DNA of 62,082 bases from Kineosphaera sp039812485 (GTDB lineage Bacteria; Actinomycetota; Actinomycetes; Actinomycetales; Dermatophilaceae): NCBI GenBank assembly GCA_039812485.1, contig JBDIAP010000003.1:1-62082 (forward strand), read 5' to 3'. The translations under genes were made by a program, and so were the position numbers. The notes under the pieces are model-generated. The model worked only from the letters and a program-made list of their open reading frames with translations, was not told where the DNA came from and made no database searches. This document shows, piece after piece, positions 1-8,744 of this stretch. Position 1 is the stretch's first letter. Each line of letters opens with the position of its first letter.

Positions 1-254
1 GTGCGCACGGCGACCCGCAACGTGCCCTCGCGCACGGAGCCGATGGTCACCGTGTCGCGGCGCCCGTCGCCGTCGACATCGGCGCGGTAGGAGCGCGTCG
101 GCACCGAACTGATCGGTGCCGACGCGCCCGTCGGTGCGGCAGCGCCCGTCGGTGCGGCAGCGCCCGTGAGCGGACCGGCGGTCGCCGGCGCGGCGGATGC
201 CAGTAGTGCCGCCGAGCAGACGGCGGCGATGGGAATGCGATGTGTGCGTGGCAT
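1..254 (-). CDS. Secreted protein with FG-GAP/VCBS-like repeat start (partial)
   Basis: The 5' 84 codons of a gene that runs off the left edge. The start ATG has an AGGGAGC ribosome site about 7 nt upstream. The N-terminus has a basic head (PRTHR) and a hydrophobic stretch ending in Ala-rich residues, which reads as a Sec signal peptide. A short Pro/Ala/Gly tandem (GAAAPT twice) follows, then the sequence DVDGDGRRDTVTIG. That calcium-loop-like DxDGDG pattern is typical of FG-GAP/VCBS repeat surface proteins. The catalytic or binding part lies outside the window, so only 'exported, repeat-containing' can be supported. Confidence 0.6.
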   Translation of the reverse strand, partial: MPRTHRIPIAAVCSAALLASAAPATAGPLTGAAAPTGAAAPTGASAPISSVPTRSYRADVDGDGRRDTVTIGSVREGTLRVAVR

Positions 255-362
255 GAAATGCTCCCTGAGTCCCCTGATGAGACGGCCGCAACGGCCGCTC
301 ACCGGCAAGTATCCGCCCGCGCCCACGCCGGCGCACGAGCCCACCGCCCTCTGGGGGAGAAC

Positions 363-409
363 GCGACAAGCGCCGGTCACCCAGGGCGAGGGCGACCGGC
401 GCTTGTCGC
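363..409 (-). terminator. Perfect 16-bp hairpin, tRNA-Ser(CGA) terminator
   Basis: Arms at 363-378 and 394-409 are exact inverted complements (16 bp, loop 15 nt). The hairpin starts about 10 nt past the 3' end of the minus-strand tRNA-Ser. No long T-run follows, as is usual in GC-rich actinobacteria. Confidence 0.8.
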
Positions 410-418
410 TGGTCATGG

Positions 419-505
419 CGGTGGCGGTGGGATTCGAACCCACGGTGGAGTTGCCCCCACACACGCTTTCGAGGCGTGCTCCTTTGGCCGCTCGGACACG
501 CCACC
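419..505 (-). tRNA. tRNA-Ser (anticodon CGA)
   Basis: Cloverleaf on the minus strand: acceptor GGTGGCG pairs with CGCCACC, the anticodon loop CTCGAAA gives CGA (codon UCG), a long class II variable arm is present and the T arm reads GGTTCGAATCC. The length of 87 nt fits a serine tRNA. CCA is not encoded. Confidence 0.95.
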
Positions 506-551
506 GCCGACAAGGGTAGCGGGGGGCCCGCGCCTGTCGGAAATCGGCTGT

Positions 552-2000
552 TCAGTCGAGCGTCACGCGGATGATCGTGCGCTCGCGGCGGCCTCGCTTG
601 AGCAGCGCCTCGGCGCGCAGCATCGCCCCGTACTGCCACCCGTAGGTCGCCCGCAGCACCCCCTCCCCCCGCGCCACCTCGACGGCGCCGTCGGCCAGGC
701 GGGCCCGCCCGGACGCCGCCAGCGCCCCAGTCCGCACGCGCCCTCGCCGGTCGCTGATCTGCAGCCGCACCCGCGGGTCGCGCCGCAGCCGCGTGACCTT
801 GCCGGTGCCGGACGGCGTCGTGAACACGAGCTCGGCGCCGTCCCGGCCGACCCACATCGGGGTCGTCACACCCTCGGCGGAGCGCCGGTAGGTCGTCAGC
901 GCCACGAACTGTGCCGCTCCCAGCCGGTCGATGTTGGGGTCCGCGCCCAGCCGGTCGACATCGGGGTCCGCGCCCAACCGGTCGAGGGCGGGGTGCGCGC
1001 TCGGGTCGGCGCCGACGGGCATCGCGACCGTGGCGGCGCTCGTGCCGGCGCTGCTGTCCGCGCCGTCCGCTCCGCCTCCCCCCGCACCGCCCTCCTCACC
1101 CGGATCGCCGCCGCCGGAGCGCACCCTCGCCAGCACCGCGTCGGCGACGACGTCGGCCCGCGTCTCCGGCAGCCAGTGCCCGGCGTCGACCTCGACGAAT
1201 CGGTAGCGCTGCCCGACGAACTCACTCGTCGCGACCGCCGCCGCCCGCCCGAGGTAGGGGTCCGTGCGGCCCCACACGAAGGTCGTCGGCACAGCGACGA
1301 CGCCGAGGCCACGACCGCCCGGCCCGTCGTCAGCCCGGGCCCGCCCCTCGTCGACCGCCGTCCCCCGTGCCGCGTCGCGGGCGCCCCCGGGCCGCAGCAT
1401 CGCCCGATACCAGTTCACGGGTCCACGCAGCGACTCCGGCAGCGCGAACCGCGCGGCATACCGCGCCACGTGCTCGGCCGGCAGGCCGCCGCGGGCCAGC
1501 ACCCGCCCCAGCCGCGGGGCGAGCACCCGCTCCGGTAGGTCGGGCAGCTGGAACACGCCCACGTACCAGCTGCGCAGCGCCTGCCCGCGCAGCATCGCGG
1601 CGTTCATCGCGTCCGGATGCGGCGTCGACACCGCGGTCAGCGACGCGACCCGCTCGGGGTGGGCCGCCGCGAGCGCCCACGCGACCCCGCCGCCCCAGTC
1701 GTGCCCGACGACGTGCGCCCGCCGCACACCCGCCGCGTCGAGCAGCGCGAGCACGTCGCGCACCAGCTCCCCCACCCGGTAGGAGGAGACCTCCCGCGGT
1801 CGCGCACCCGGCGAATAACCGCGCTGGTCGGGCGCGAGCGTGCGCAGCCCGGCCGCGTCGAGCCGGGCCCGTACGTCGTCCCAGCAGTGCCGGTCCTGCG
1901 GGAATCCGTGCAGGAGCACGACGATCTCGTCGTCGGGCGCGTCCCTCGGACCGGAGTCGGTGACGTCGAAGGTCAGCCCGTCGCGGGAGAAGGTGTCCAT
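552..2000 (-). CDS. Alpha/beta hydrolase fused to an F420/PPOX-type split-barrel domain
   Basis: A two-domain fusion of 482 aa. Residues about 10-290 are an epoxide-hydrolase-like alpha/beta hydrolase: oxyanion motif HGFP near residue 31, nucleophile elbow GHDWGG with Asp101, and a catalytic His in DAGHWLP. The last 125 residues read as the Rv2061-type PPOX class F420-dependent enzyme family (FVALTTYRR, TPMWVGRDG, VTRLRRDPRVRLQISDRRG). Between them lies a linker with three 9-residue repeats (DRLGADP type). The start ATG at 2000 is chosen; the frame is open to a GTG at 2033. Each domain normally stands alone, so the fusion is notable. Substrate unknown. The hydrolase call rests on motifs; the cofactor of the second domain (F420, FMN or none) is inferred from family. 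Confidence 0.8.
   Translation of the reverse strand: MDTFSRDGLTFDVTDSGPRDAPDDEIVVLLHGFPQDRHCWDDVRARLDAAGLRTLAPDQRGYSPGARPREVSSYRVGELVRDVLALLDAAGVRRAHVVGHDWGGGVAWALAAAHPERVASLTAVSTPHPDAMNAAMLRGQALRSWYVGVFQLPDLPERVLAPRLGRVLARGGLPAEHVARYAARFALPESLRGPVNWYRAMLRPGGARDAARGTAVDEGRARADDGPGGRGLGVVAVPTTFVWGRTDPYLGRAAAVATSEFVGQRYRFVEVDAGHWLPETRADVVADAVLARVRSGGGDPGEEGGAGGGGADGADSSAGTSAATVAMPVGADPSAHPALDRLGADPDVDRLGADPNIDRLGAAQFVALTTYRRSAEGVTTPMWVGRDGAELVFTTPSGTGKVTRLRRDPRVRLQISDRRGRVRTGALAASGRARLADGAVEVARGEGVLRATYGWQYGAMLRAEALLKRGRRERTIIRVTLD
921..1001. repeat. 27-bp tandem repeat, three units
   Basis: Units at 921-947, 948-974 and 975-1001 encode the DRLGADP-type linker of the hydrolase/PPOX fusion. Units 1 and 2 differ at only three positions; unit 3 is more diverged. 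Confidence 0.85.
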
Positions 2001-2067
2001 GCCTCCATCCGACCATGCCGGCACCGGCCACACTCACCGGCTGCGGCGGGATCTGGCGCCGGCGAGG

Positions 2068-2607
2068 TCAGGAGCGTCGGCGCCGACGCTCCTCGAAGAA
2101 GTCCCGCAGCAGCGCCGCGGACTCCTCTTCCAGGACGCCGCCGACGACGGCCGGCCGGTGCAGCGACGCGCGGTCGCGGGGCAGGTCCCACACCGAGCCG
2201 CAGGCGCCGGCCTTGTCGTCCCAGGCGCCGAAGACGATCCGCGCCACCCGCGCCTGGATCGCGGCACCGGCGCACATCGGGCACGGCTCGAGGGTGACGA
2301 CGAGCGCGCACCCGTCGAGGCGCCAGCCGCCGCGCGCCCGGCCCGCCTCACGCAAGGCGATGATCTCGGCGTGCGCGGTCGGGTCGGCGTCGAGCCCGCG
2401 GCGGTTCGCGCCGCGGCCGACGACCGCGCCGGTGTCGTCGAGTACGGCCGCCGCCACCGGCACCTCGCCGGAATCCCCCGCCGCGGCGGCCTCCGCGAGC
2501 AGCTCGCGCATCACCTCCACGCAGCGCGGGTCGACGACCGGGACCACTCGCTCCTCCCCGGGCGGCGGCAGCCACACGTCGTCGGTCCACTCCTGGTCGG
2601 TCACCAC
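2068..2607 (-). CDS. tadA: tRNA adenosine(34) deaminase TadA
   Basis: Cytidine/deoxycytidylate deaminase fold. It deaminates the wobble adenosine of tRNA-Arg(ACG) to inosine; that tRNA is encoded at 20795-20867. The zinc site is complete: HAEI (His ligand, catalytic Glu) and EPCPMCAGA (two Cys ligands), with EVPVAAAVLDD upstream and a GACGSVWDLP segment downstream. The frame is open up to 2733, but that would leave only 18 bp to the divergent upp start. The conserved part begins around the RELLAEA helix, so a GTG at 2607 or 2604 is preferred (about 179 aa, near family length). Start uncertain; function secure. Confidence 0.85.
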   Translation of the reverse strand: MVTDQEWTDDVWLPPPGEERVVPVVDPRCVEVMRELLAEAAAAGDSGEVPVAAAVLDDTGAVVGRGANRRGLDADPTAHAEIIALREAGRARGGWRLDGCALVVTLEPCPMCAGAAIQARVARIVFGAWDDKAGACGSVWDLPRDRASLHRPAVVGGVLEEESAALLRDFFEERRRRRS

Positions 2608-2739
2608 GTCGCCGAGGCCGTGGCCGATGTCGCGGCACGGGGTGTCCCCGACTCGGTCGGCGGGCCGGTCGCAGGCCTCGTCATCGTCGTGACCCTCGGC
2701 ACCCTCGGCTCGGTCAACGGCAGGTCGGCGCACACGCGC

Positions 2740-2751
2740 TAAGTTTCACCC
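2740..2751 (+). promoter_or_regulatory. Putative -10 for leaderless upp
   Basis: TAAGTT at 2740-2745 ends exactly 6 nt before the upp ATG, which would place the transcript start on the A of the start codon. No clear ribosome site precedes the ATG. The same hexamer-to-ATG distance is seen at 8891 and 59811. No convincing -35 was found. Confidence 0.5.
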
Positions 2752-3390
2752 ATGCGCGTCCTCGTCGCGGACCACCCGCTCATCGCCCACAAGCTGACCT
2801 ACCTGCGGGACAAGCGGACGGACTCCCCGACGTTCCGCCGGCTCGCCGAAGAGCTCGTCACCCTGCTCGCCTACGAGGCGACCCGCGACGTGCGCGTGGA
2901 GCCCTTCGACATCGAGACCCCGGTGGCCCCGACGCAGGGCATCAAGCTCGCCCGCCCCAAGCCGCTCATCGTGCCGATCCTGCGCGCCGGGCTCGGGATG
3001 CTCGAGGGCATGGTGCGGCTGCTGCCGACCGCGGAGGTCGGCTTCCTCGGCATGGTCCGCGACGAGGAGACCCTCGAGGTCACGGCCTACGCCAACCGGC
3101 TGCCGGACGACCTCTCGGGGCGGCAGTGCTACATCGTCGACCCCATGCTCGCCACCGGGCACACGCTCGTCATGGCCATCGACTACCTCGTCTCGCTCGG
3201 CGCCGACGACATCACCGCGGTCTGCCTGCTCGCCGCCCCCGAGGGCATCGAGCACCTCAACGAGACGCTGTGCGACGTCGAGCCGCCCGTGACACTCGTG
3301 CTGGGCGCCATCGACGAGCGCCTCAACGAGCAGGGCTACATCGTGCCGGGCCTCGGCGACGCCGGCGACCGGCTCTACGGCGTCGTCTGA
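2752..3390 (+). CDS. upp: Uracil phosphoribosyltransferase
   Basis: Converts uracil and PRPP to UMP in pyrimidine salvage; cytosolic. Full length (212 aa). The PRPP-binding loop VDPMLATGHT is intact, as are the N-terminal RDKRTDSPTFR region, VPILRAGLGM and the C-terminal uracil-binding segment GYIVPGLGDAGDR. The gene is divergent from tadA. It appears leaderless (TAAGTT six bases before the ATG). The 3' end faces the exonuclease gene; the 98-bp repeat element lies in the gap. Confidence 0.97.
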   Translation: MRVLVADHPLIAHKLTYLRDKRTDSPTFRRLAEELVTLLAYEATRDVRVEPFDIETPVAPTQGIKLARPKPLIVPILRAGLGMLEGMVRLLPTAEVGFLGMVRDEETLEVTAYANRLPDDLSGRQCYIVDPMLATGHTLVMAIDYLVSLGADDITAVCLLAAPEGIEHLNETLCDVEPPVTLVLGAIDERLNEQGYIVPGLGDAGDRLYGVV

Positions 3391-3470
3391 GGCCCCGCGG
3401 GCGCGATCCACAGCCGCGAAAGCCCCGTCAGGCCGCCGGCACGACCCGAGGCGCCCGCGAGCAAGGCACC

Positions 3471-3569
3471 AACGTCGTACATCAACCACTGGTCGAACGT
3501 TTCTGCGCGCCACAAACCCGCAGGTCGCGGAGTCACCTGCGCGCGCCGACGCGCTTGATGTACGACGTT
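3471..3569 (-). repeat. Intergenic inverted-ended element, copy A
   Basis: 99 bp bounded by perfect 14-bp inverted ends (AACGTCGTACATCA at 3471-3484, its complement at 3556-3569). Read on the minus strand it aligns with copies at 27598 and 34607: about 29 nt after the left end all three carry GACCTGC followed by a T-rich stretch (here complement of 3520-3526). The inverted ends continue outward as GGCCGC on one side. It lies between the convergent 3' ends of upp and the exonuclease gene. No coding potential is apparent. Confidence 0.85.
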
Positions 3570-3671
3570 GCGGCCTCTTGCGTCCGCGACCGGAGGTGCG
3601 GCCCGCCGCGACGCACGGTCCAGGGGCAGTCGTCGGCACCTCCGACGCCCCGTAGGCGCCTCGACGCCGGT

Positions 3672-3712
3672 CAAGGCGGTGGCGGTGGCGGTGGGTGGTG
3701 GTGGCGGTGGCA
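3672..3712. repeat. GGTGGC simple repeat
   Basis: A G/T-rich low-complexity run of ggtggc-like units in the gap between upp and the exonuclease gene. Apart from this run and repeat copy A, the stretch 3391-3770 shows nothing recognisable. Confidence 0.6.
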
Positions 3713-3770
3713 CCGGCTTGGACACCGGCCCTGGCTGCGAGCGGAGCAGGACGCCCACCGCCCCCGAGCC

Positions 3771-4514
3771 CTATTCGAGCACCTGACTCAGCGGCACATC
3801 GTTGCCGCGCCCCAGGTGAGCGGCCTGCGCGAGGTAGAGCTCGGCGCAGGCGAGGGCGTCGGTCAGGGCGTCGTGGGCCCGATAGCGGGGCAGGCCGTAG
3901 TGCTCGCGCGCGGCGGCGAGGCGCAGCGCTCCGGGCCGCACCGCCCCGTCGGGGCCACCGACGAGCAGCCGCTGCAGCTCGAGGGTGTCGATCATCGTCA
4001 GCGGCAGGTCGACGCCGTGGATCGCCCGGCACGCGGCGCCGAGGAAGTCACGCTCGATCGACGCGAAGTGCGCGACGAGCACCCGGCCGGTGAGGGCGAC
4101 GAGCAGCTCGTCGAGTGCCTGGGCGAGGGGGATGCCCTCGGCGACGACGTCGTCGGTGAGCCCGTGCACGGCGGCGCTGGCCCCGACCGAGCCGGGGCCA
4201 GCCACAGCCTGACCGCGAACCGGGCGGGGGTGTCTCGGCGGGCGCACGATGCACCCGTGCGCGCCGCCGAGCCTGACGCTGAGACCGTCGATCGGCACCC
4301 ATCCCATGGCGAGCACGAGGTCACGGCGCGGGTCGAGGCCCGTCGTCTCGATGTCGACCGCCAGCAGCCGGGCCCGCGACAAGGGAGTCGACAACCGCCC
4401 CGGCGGCACCACAAAGAAGTCTTTGAGGGGTCCGGGCGGCGTCGTCAGCGCGAGCGTGGCGCGCTTGCGGTCGGCCCGCGCCGCGGCGCTGAACCGCGCC
4501 GGCACCCACTTCAC
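3771..4514 (-). CDS. DnaQ-like 3'-5' exonuclease (DEDDh family)
   Basis: 247 aa. Exonuclease motifs in order: ExoI DIETTGLDP (Asp/Glu), ExoII VAHFASIERDFL (Asp), ExoIII HDALTDALACAELYL (His and Asp), so all four acidic residues and the general-base His are present. A GTG at 4514 is preferred to an upstream TTG at 4535, because GGGGGA lies 8 nt before it. It follows the CBS/nucleotidyltransferase gene after 42 nt on the same strand. This pairing (cNMP/CBS/nucleotidyltransferase plus DnaQ-like exonuclease) recurs in other bacteria, which suggests a shared signalling or nucleotide-turnover role rather than replicative proofreading. Substrate not determined. Confidence 0.85.
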   Translation of the reverse strand: MKWVPARFSAAARADRKRATLALTTPPGPLKDFFVVPPGRLSTPLSRARLLAVDIETTGLDPRRDLVLAMGWVPIDGLSVRLGGAHGCIVRPPRHPRPVRGQAVAGPGSVGASAAVHGLTDDVVAEGIPLAQALDELLVALTGRVLVAHFASIERDFLGAACRAIHGVDLPLTMIDTLELQRLLVGGPDGAVRPGALRLAAAREHYGLPRYRAHDALTDALACAELYLAQAAHLGRGNDVPLSQVLE

Positions 4515-4556
4515 GCGACATCCCCCGCGCGGCAAGAGCTCATCGACGCGGGCCCG

Positions 4557-6416
4557 TCAGATCCGCGCGGCCGGGTAGCGCTGCGCCAGCTGGCTCTGCA
4601 CGGTGCGCAGCACCCCGAAGGCGTCGCGCAGGTGGCGCCGCTCCAGGCTCGACAGCTTGTCCGGGTCGACGTGGTTGTTGGGCTCCAGCCCGTCGCGCAC
4701 CTTCTCCACCTGGTGCTCCAGTCGCACGTAGGAGATGAACTCGTAGGCATCCTGCAGGTCCTCCGCGGTCTCGGCGGTGAGCAGCCCGGCGGCCTTGGCG
4801 TCGAGGATCCGCTCGTGGGTGCGCATCGCCGGCGAGCCGGCGGCCAGCGCGTAGACCCGGGCCGTCTCCTGCACGACGCCGATGCCGCCCCACTTGAGGT
4901 TGAGCGTGTCCTTGTGCTCGCCCTCCTTCTGCAGCACGAAGCCGCGGAAGAAGCCGAGCGGCGGTTCGTGCCGCACCGCCTGCGCGGCCATGAGCCCCAG
5001 GAATCGCGGCGAGTGTTTCGCCTGCGCCTGCACCCCCTGGTAGAGAGCCGTGAACAGGCTCGTGTCGCCGGCCAGCGCCCGCGCGTCGAAGAAAATGCCC
5101 GCATGCAGCAGGGCGTTCGGGGTCGGCTCGTGCAGCCAGCGGGCGAATTCGCGTCGCCAGCCCGTGAGGTCCTGGCGCCAGCGCGGGTTCGTCGCCATGA
5201 CGTCGCCCTCGCAGCGGGGATAGCCGCACTGTTCCAGTCCGGCCACGACCTTCTCGGCGAGGGCTGCGACATAGCGCTCCCCCTCGGGGCCGGCGCCGTC
5301 GGCGAGGATGATCGCGTTGTCCTGGTCGCTGCCGAGCGCCGACTCGCCGCGGGCCTGCGAGCCGAGCACCATCCAGCAGAACGGCGCCGGCGGCCGGCCG
5401 AGCTCGGCTTCCGCGAGCGCGATGATCTTGCGGCCCACCGAGTCGGCGACCGCCGTGACGACCTTGCCGATGTCGTCGGCGGTCGCATCCTGGCTGACGA
5501 GCCGGGCGACGGTCTGCGGGAGCCTGGCCACGACCCGAGCCACGCCCTCGACGTCGCGCTGCGTCGCGATGTCACGCACGAGGTAGACGGGGTTGGCGTG
5601 TTCGAGGCGCACGAGGTCGGTGCTCGTGATGACCCCGATGGGCCGGCCGCCCTCGACGACCGGCAGGTGATGGATCTGGCCGTCCATCATGTGCAGCAGC
5701 ACCTCGAAGGCCAGCGCCTCGCCGGAGACGACCGTGGGGTCGGGGGTCATGACCGACGCGATCGAGTCGGCCGTGTCGTGCCCGGCGGCGACGACGCGTC
5801 TGCGCAGGTCACGATCGGTGACGATGCCGAGGATGCGGTGGCCGTCCATGACGAGCACCGACGAGACGTTGCGGTGCGCCATGATGCCGGCAGCCTCGCG
5901 GATCGACACGTCGGCGGTCGTCTCGACGATGGCGTGCCGGATCATCTCCTTGGCCCGGGTGCGCAGCACGGCCATGCCCGAGTCGGCCAGGTGCGCGTGA
6001 TGCAGCGCCCCCTGCATGCGCTCGCGGCGCTGGCCGAGGAAGAAGTGCCGGAAGGCCGGGTTGGACCCCGCGAGGCGGTGCCAGTCGTCGCCGTCGAGCA
6101 CCAGCAGTAGGACGTCTTCGCTGGCCGTGGCGGTGAAGTTCGACGGATGCGGCTCGACGAGCGTCATCGTGCCCAGGCACGCGCCCTCGGCGGCTCGCTC
6201 GACGAGCGTGTGCGTCGCGTCGCGGATGTCGACGGCCCCGCTGCGCACGACGTAGAAGTCGCTGTTGTCCTTGCCGAGGGTCAGGATCGGCTCCCCGCGG
6301 CGCACGTAGCGGGTCGTCATGAGCGCCGGCAGCGCGTCGAGCACGTCGGGCGGCAGCTCGGCGAAGGGCGGCTGCTCGGCGAGGAAGTCGCGCACCTCGT
6401 GCAGTTCCACGTCCAT
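4557..6416 (-). CDS. cNMP-binding / CBS-pair / putative nucleotidyltransferase (DUF294) protein
   Basis: 619 aa. Domain order: N-terminal cyclic-nucleotide-binding-like fold (about 10-130; RRGEPILTLGKDNSDFYVVRSG), two CBS domains (about 160-280; VSSVLVMDGHRILGIVTDRDL and HHLPVVEGGRPIGVITSTDL), then a DUF294 nucleotidyltransferase-like domain whose GSQARGESALGSDQDNAII carries the G-S-x-A-R-G-E and DQD metal-binding pattern of GlnD-type enzymes, and a DUF294 C-terminal helical domain. CBS pairs usually sense adenylates, so this reads as a sensor-transferase. The ATG at 6416 has no obvious ribosome site; an in-frame GTG at 6431 is an alternative. Coupled to the exonuclease downstream. Confidence 0.85.
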   Translation of the reverse strand: MDVELHEVRDFLAEQPPFAELPPDVLDALPALMTTRYVRRGEPILTLGKDNSDFYVVRSGAVDIRDATHTLVERAAEGACLGTMTLVEPHPSNFTATASEDVLLLVLDGDDWHRLAGSNPAFRHFFLGQRRERMQGALHHAHLADSGMAVLRTRAKEMIRHAIVETTADVSIREAAGIMAHRNVSSVLVMDGHRILGIVTDRDLRRRVVAAGHDTADSIASVMTPDPTVVSGEALAFEVLLHMMDGQIHHLPVVEGGRPIGVITSTDLVRLEHANPVYLVRDIATQRDVEGVARVVARLPQTVARLVSQDATADDIGKVVTAVADSVGRKIIALAEAELGRPPAPFCWMVLGSQARGESALGSDQDNAIILADGAGPEGERYVAALAEKVVAGLEQCGYPRCEGDVMATNPRWRQDLTGWRREFARWLHEPTPNALLHAGIFFDARALAGDTSLFTALYQGVQAQAKHSPRFLGLMAAQAVRHEPPLGFFRGFVLQKEGEHKDTLNLKWGGIGVVQETARVYALAAGSPAMRTHERILDAKAAGLLTAETAEDLQDAYEFISYVRLEHQVEKVRDGLEPNNHVDPDKLSSLERRHLRDAFGVLRTVQSQLAQRYPAARI

Positions 6417-6648
6417 GGGGCTAGTGAACACGGACCGTGGCGGCCTCGGGGCACGATCGGCGAGGCGCGCCGACGGCGTGTGCGACGAGGAGAGACGACA
6501 CGGCTGTGATTCGATGGATGGTGAGTCGTGCCTGCCGCCGCGCCGCGGTCGCGGGCGTCGGCACACCTGCGACATCAACCTCAGTTCTGTTGCTGCACAG
6601 CCGATTCCACAACATGACGACACGCGTACACCGACCCGAGGAGACCGA

Positions 6649-6819
6649 ATGCCTGCCCAGGTGAAGAAGATCTTCGTGTGGGTCTTCTGGATCTTCATCA
6701 TCTACGCGATCTTCACGAGCCCCAATCGCGCCGCCGACCTCGTCATCGCGGTGTGGGACATCATCGTCAACGGCTTCACGGCGATCGGCACGTTCTTCGA
6801 CCGGCTGCTCGGGCGCTAG
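6649..6819 (+). CDS. Small single-pass membrane protein
   Basis: 56 aa, preceded by GAGGAG 6 nt before the ATG. One hydrophobic helix (about residues 7-22; KKIFVWVFWIFIIYAIF) followed by an amphipathic tail. The short basic N-terminus followed by an aromatic-rich helix is a pattern common in small actinobacterial membrane proteins. No family could be named. It lies divergent from the DUF294 gene and 85 bp before the PH-domain gene. Confidence 0.6.
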   Translation: MPAQVKKIFVWVFWIFIIYAIFTSPNRAADLVIAVWDIIVNGFTAIGTFFDRLLGR

Positions 6820-6904
6820 CCGAGGGCGCCCAGCCTGCGGGAGCCGCGCCGACGCCTCGGCGCGGGGCGAGACATCGCGGGCCGACCGGCCTACCGTGAC
6901 TACC

Positions 6905-7876
6905 ATGCCCGAGCGCAATCTCGACCACCTCGAGCGCTACCTGCTGCGCGGTGAGCAGATCGTCGTCGCCGTGCACCGCCACTGGGCCACCGTCGCCGAG
7001 CCCGTCGCCCTCGCCCTCGGCGGCCTCGTCGTCGCCGTGTGGCTCTCGGCGACCCTCGACCAGCGGGCCGGCCAGCTCGCCGACCTCGTGTGGTGGTTGT
7101 GGTTCGCACTGGTGGGGCGCGCGCTGTTCTGCCTGTGGGAGTGGCAGCACGAGTGGTTCATCTCGACCGATCGGCGGCTGCTGCTCATCTACGGCTTCAT
7201 CGTGCGCAAGGTCGACATGATGCCGCTCGGCAAGGTCACCGACATGACCTATCACCGCTCGGTGCCGGGGCGGCTGCTCGGTTACGGCACGTTCGTGCTC
7301 GAGAGCGCCGGGCAGGACCAGGCGCTGTCCAACCTGCAGTTCATCCCGCGGCCCGACTCGACCTACAAGGCGATCATCGCCCAGATCTTCCACAGGGACG
7401 GCGACGAGCCCGTCGAGGGGCCGGACGACGACTACGTCAGTGACGTCATGGAGGAGGACGACCCGACGCGGCGGCGGTTCTTCTCCGCGCACCTGGGCCG
7501 GCTCGTGCCGCGGGGCGACCGCGACGTCGAGGGCCAGCACGTGCAGACCGGGCCGATCCGGCAGCTGCGCGAGCCGACGCGCGGGGAGCGGTTCTTCGTC
7601 GACCCCGCCTACGACGCCGCCCACCGCGGGGATCGCTCGCGCGGCTTCGGCGGCGCGCAGCCCCGGCAGCGCGACGGCGGCGAGCGGCGGCGCGGACGCG
7701 CCGACCACGACTACGTCGGCTATGACGACGACGACACCGCCTCGTTGAACCTCGGCGGGCTCGGGCGCTCCGGCGGCCACACCATCTACCGGAGTGCGGA
7801 GGGGGACGGCACCGACGCCCCCTTCTATCCCGACTCCGGGCGCGATGATCCCACCGGACACTGGCGACCGCGCTGA
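6905..7876 (+). CDS. Membrane-anchored bacterial PH-domain (DUF304-like) protein
   Basis: 323 aa. Two hydrophobic segments (EPVALALGGLVVAVWL and LVWWLWFALVGRALFCLWEW) are followed by a PH-like fold: EWFISTDRRLLLIYGFIVRKVDMMPLGKVTDMTYHRSVPGRLLGYGTFVLESAG, the hallmark of YdbS/DUF304 proteins. The C-terminal half is charged and disordered (many Arg/Asp/Gly). Start: TACCGT at 6892-6897 ends 7 nt before this ATG, giving a leaderless start; the GTG at 6896 would lie inside the -10. Role unknown; family members are envelope-associated. Confidence 0.75.
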   Translation: MPERNLDHLERYLLRGEQIVVAVHRHWATVAEPVALALGGLVVAVWLSATLDQRAGQLADLVWWLWFALVGRALFCLWEWQHEWFISTDRRLLLIYGFIVRKVDMMPLGKVTDMTYHRSVPGRLLGYGTFVLESAGQDQALSNLQFIPRPDSTYKAIIAQIFHRDGDEPVEGPDDDYVSDVMEEDDPTRRRFFSAHLGRLVPRGDRDVEGQHVQTGPIRQLREPTRGERFFVDPAYDAAHRGDRSRGFGGAQPRQRDGGERRRGRADHDYVGYDDDDTASLNLGGLGRSGGHTIYRSAEGDGTDAPFYPDSGRDDPTGHWRPR

Positions 7877-7904
7877 CGCGCGGGGCTCCTGGTCGAGCCC
7901 CTGG

Positions 7905-8744
7905 TCAGGGGGTCGGCGGCGGTCCCAGGCGCAGGGCACCGGCGATGTCCTCGACGACCTTGTCGAGGTGTTCGAGGGTTTCGGTCGCCTGCTGCACCGG
8001 TCGCGAGAGCGGGCTGCCCCCGGCCGTGGGCGTCGCGGCGACCCGCTCCTCGACCCGAGCCGTAGCCGGTGGCGCGGGGGCCGCGAAGGGCGGATCGTCG
8101 CCGAGCCGCAGCCGCGGGATCGGCTCGGTGACCGCGTCCGCCCACGCCGGGCGCGGGGGCTCGCGCCGCGCCCCTGCGTGCCCGGCCGCCGGGATGCTCA
8201 CGGATTCGGGCTGCTGAGGGTGTTCTGACGCGTGCGGGTGCGCGGCCGCTGGAGGTTGCGCCGGCGGTCGAGGCGTTGCTGACGGCCCAGGCGACGGGGG
8301 GCGGCGACCGGACGCGGGAGGGGCGAACGGCGTGGGTGGTAGCACGCGCCGACCCTTGCGGGCCGGAGGCATGCGCCATGACCTTGCGCGGGAGCGTCCC
8401 GCTCGCCCCGGGCCGCGTCCCGCGCCACGGCGCGACTCGCCCGTGGACCGTCGGCGTGCCTCGCGCCGCAGCGGCCCGAACGCGGGCAGCAGCGGCACGG
8501 CCGCCGCCATGATGCCGGCGGCGGTGCCCAGGAGCAGCAGCGCGTCGACGAGCTGCGTGGCCTCGATGAGCCGCCCGACGACCGCCCCGAAGGCGAGGGC
8601 GCACACGCCGAGACCGAACCACTCCAGCAGCGCCGAGTCGGACTCGTCCTCGCGGATGTAGCGCGCGTAGTAGACGACGCCATGCGCCAGCACGACGAGC
8701 AGGGCGGCGCCGCCGCACACGATCGCCGCATCGGGCAGGGCCAT
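7905..8744 (-). CDS. Membrane protein with proline-rich tail, unknown function
   Basis: 279 aa. The first 95 residues hold three hydrophobic helices (AAIVCGGAALLVVLAHGVVYY; FGLGVCALAFGAVVG; ALLLLGTAAGIMAAAVPLL). From about residue 95 the protein is low-complexity Arg/Pro/Ala-rich. The final 35 residues (RPVQQATETLEHLDKVVEDIAGALRLG) look like an amphipathic helix. GGGGGTG precedes the ATG. Not recognised as a named family; the 3' end faces the PH-domain gene across about 30 bp. Confidence 0.6.
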   Translation of the reverse strand: MALPDAAIVCGGAALLVVLAHGVVYYARYIREDESDSALLEWFGLGVCALAFGAVVGRLIEATQLVDALLLLGTAAGIMAAAVPLLPAFGPLRREARRRSTGESRRGAGRGPGRAGRSRARSWRMPPARKGRRVLPPTPFAPPASGRRPPSPGPSATPRPPAQPPAAAHPHASEHPQQPESVSIPAAGHAGARREPPRPAWADAVTEPIPRLRLGDDPPFAAPAPPATARVEERVAATPTAGGSPLSRPVQQATETLEHLDKVVEDIAGALRLGPPPTP

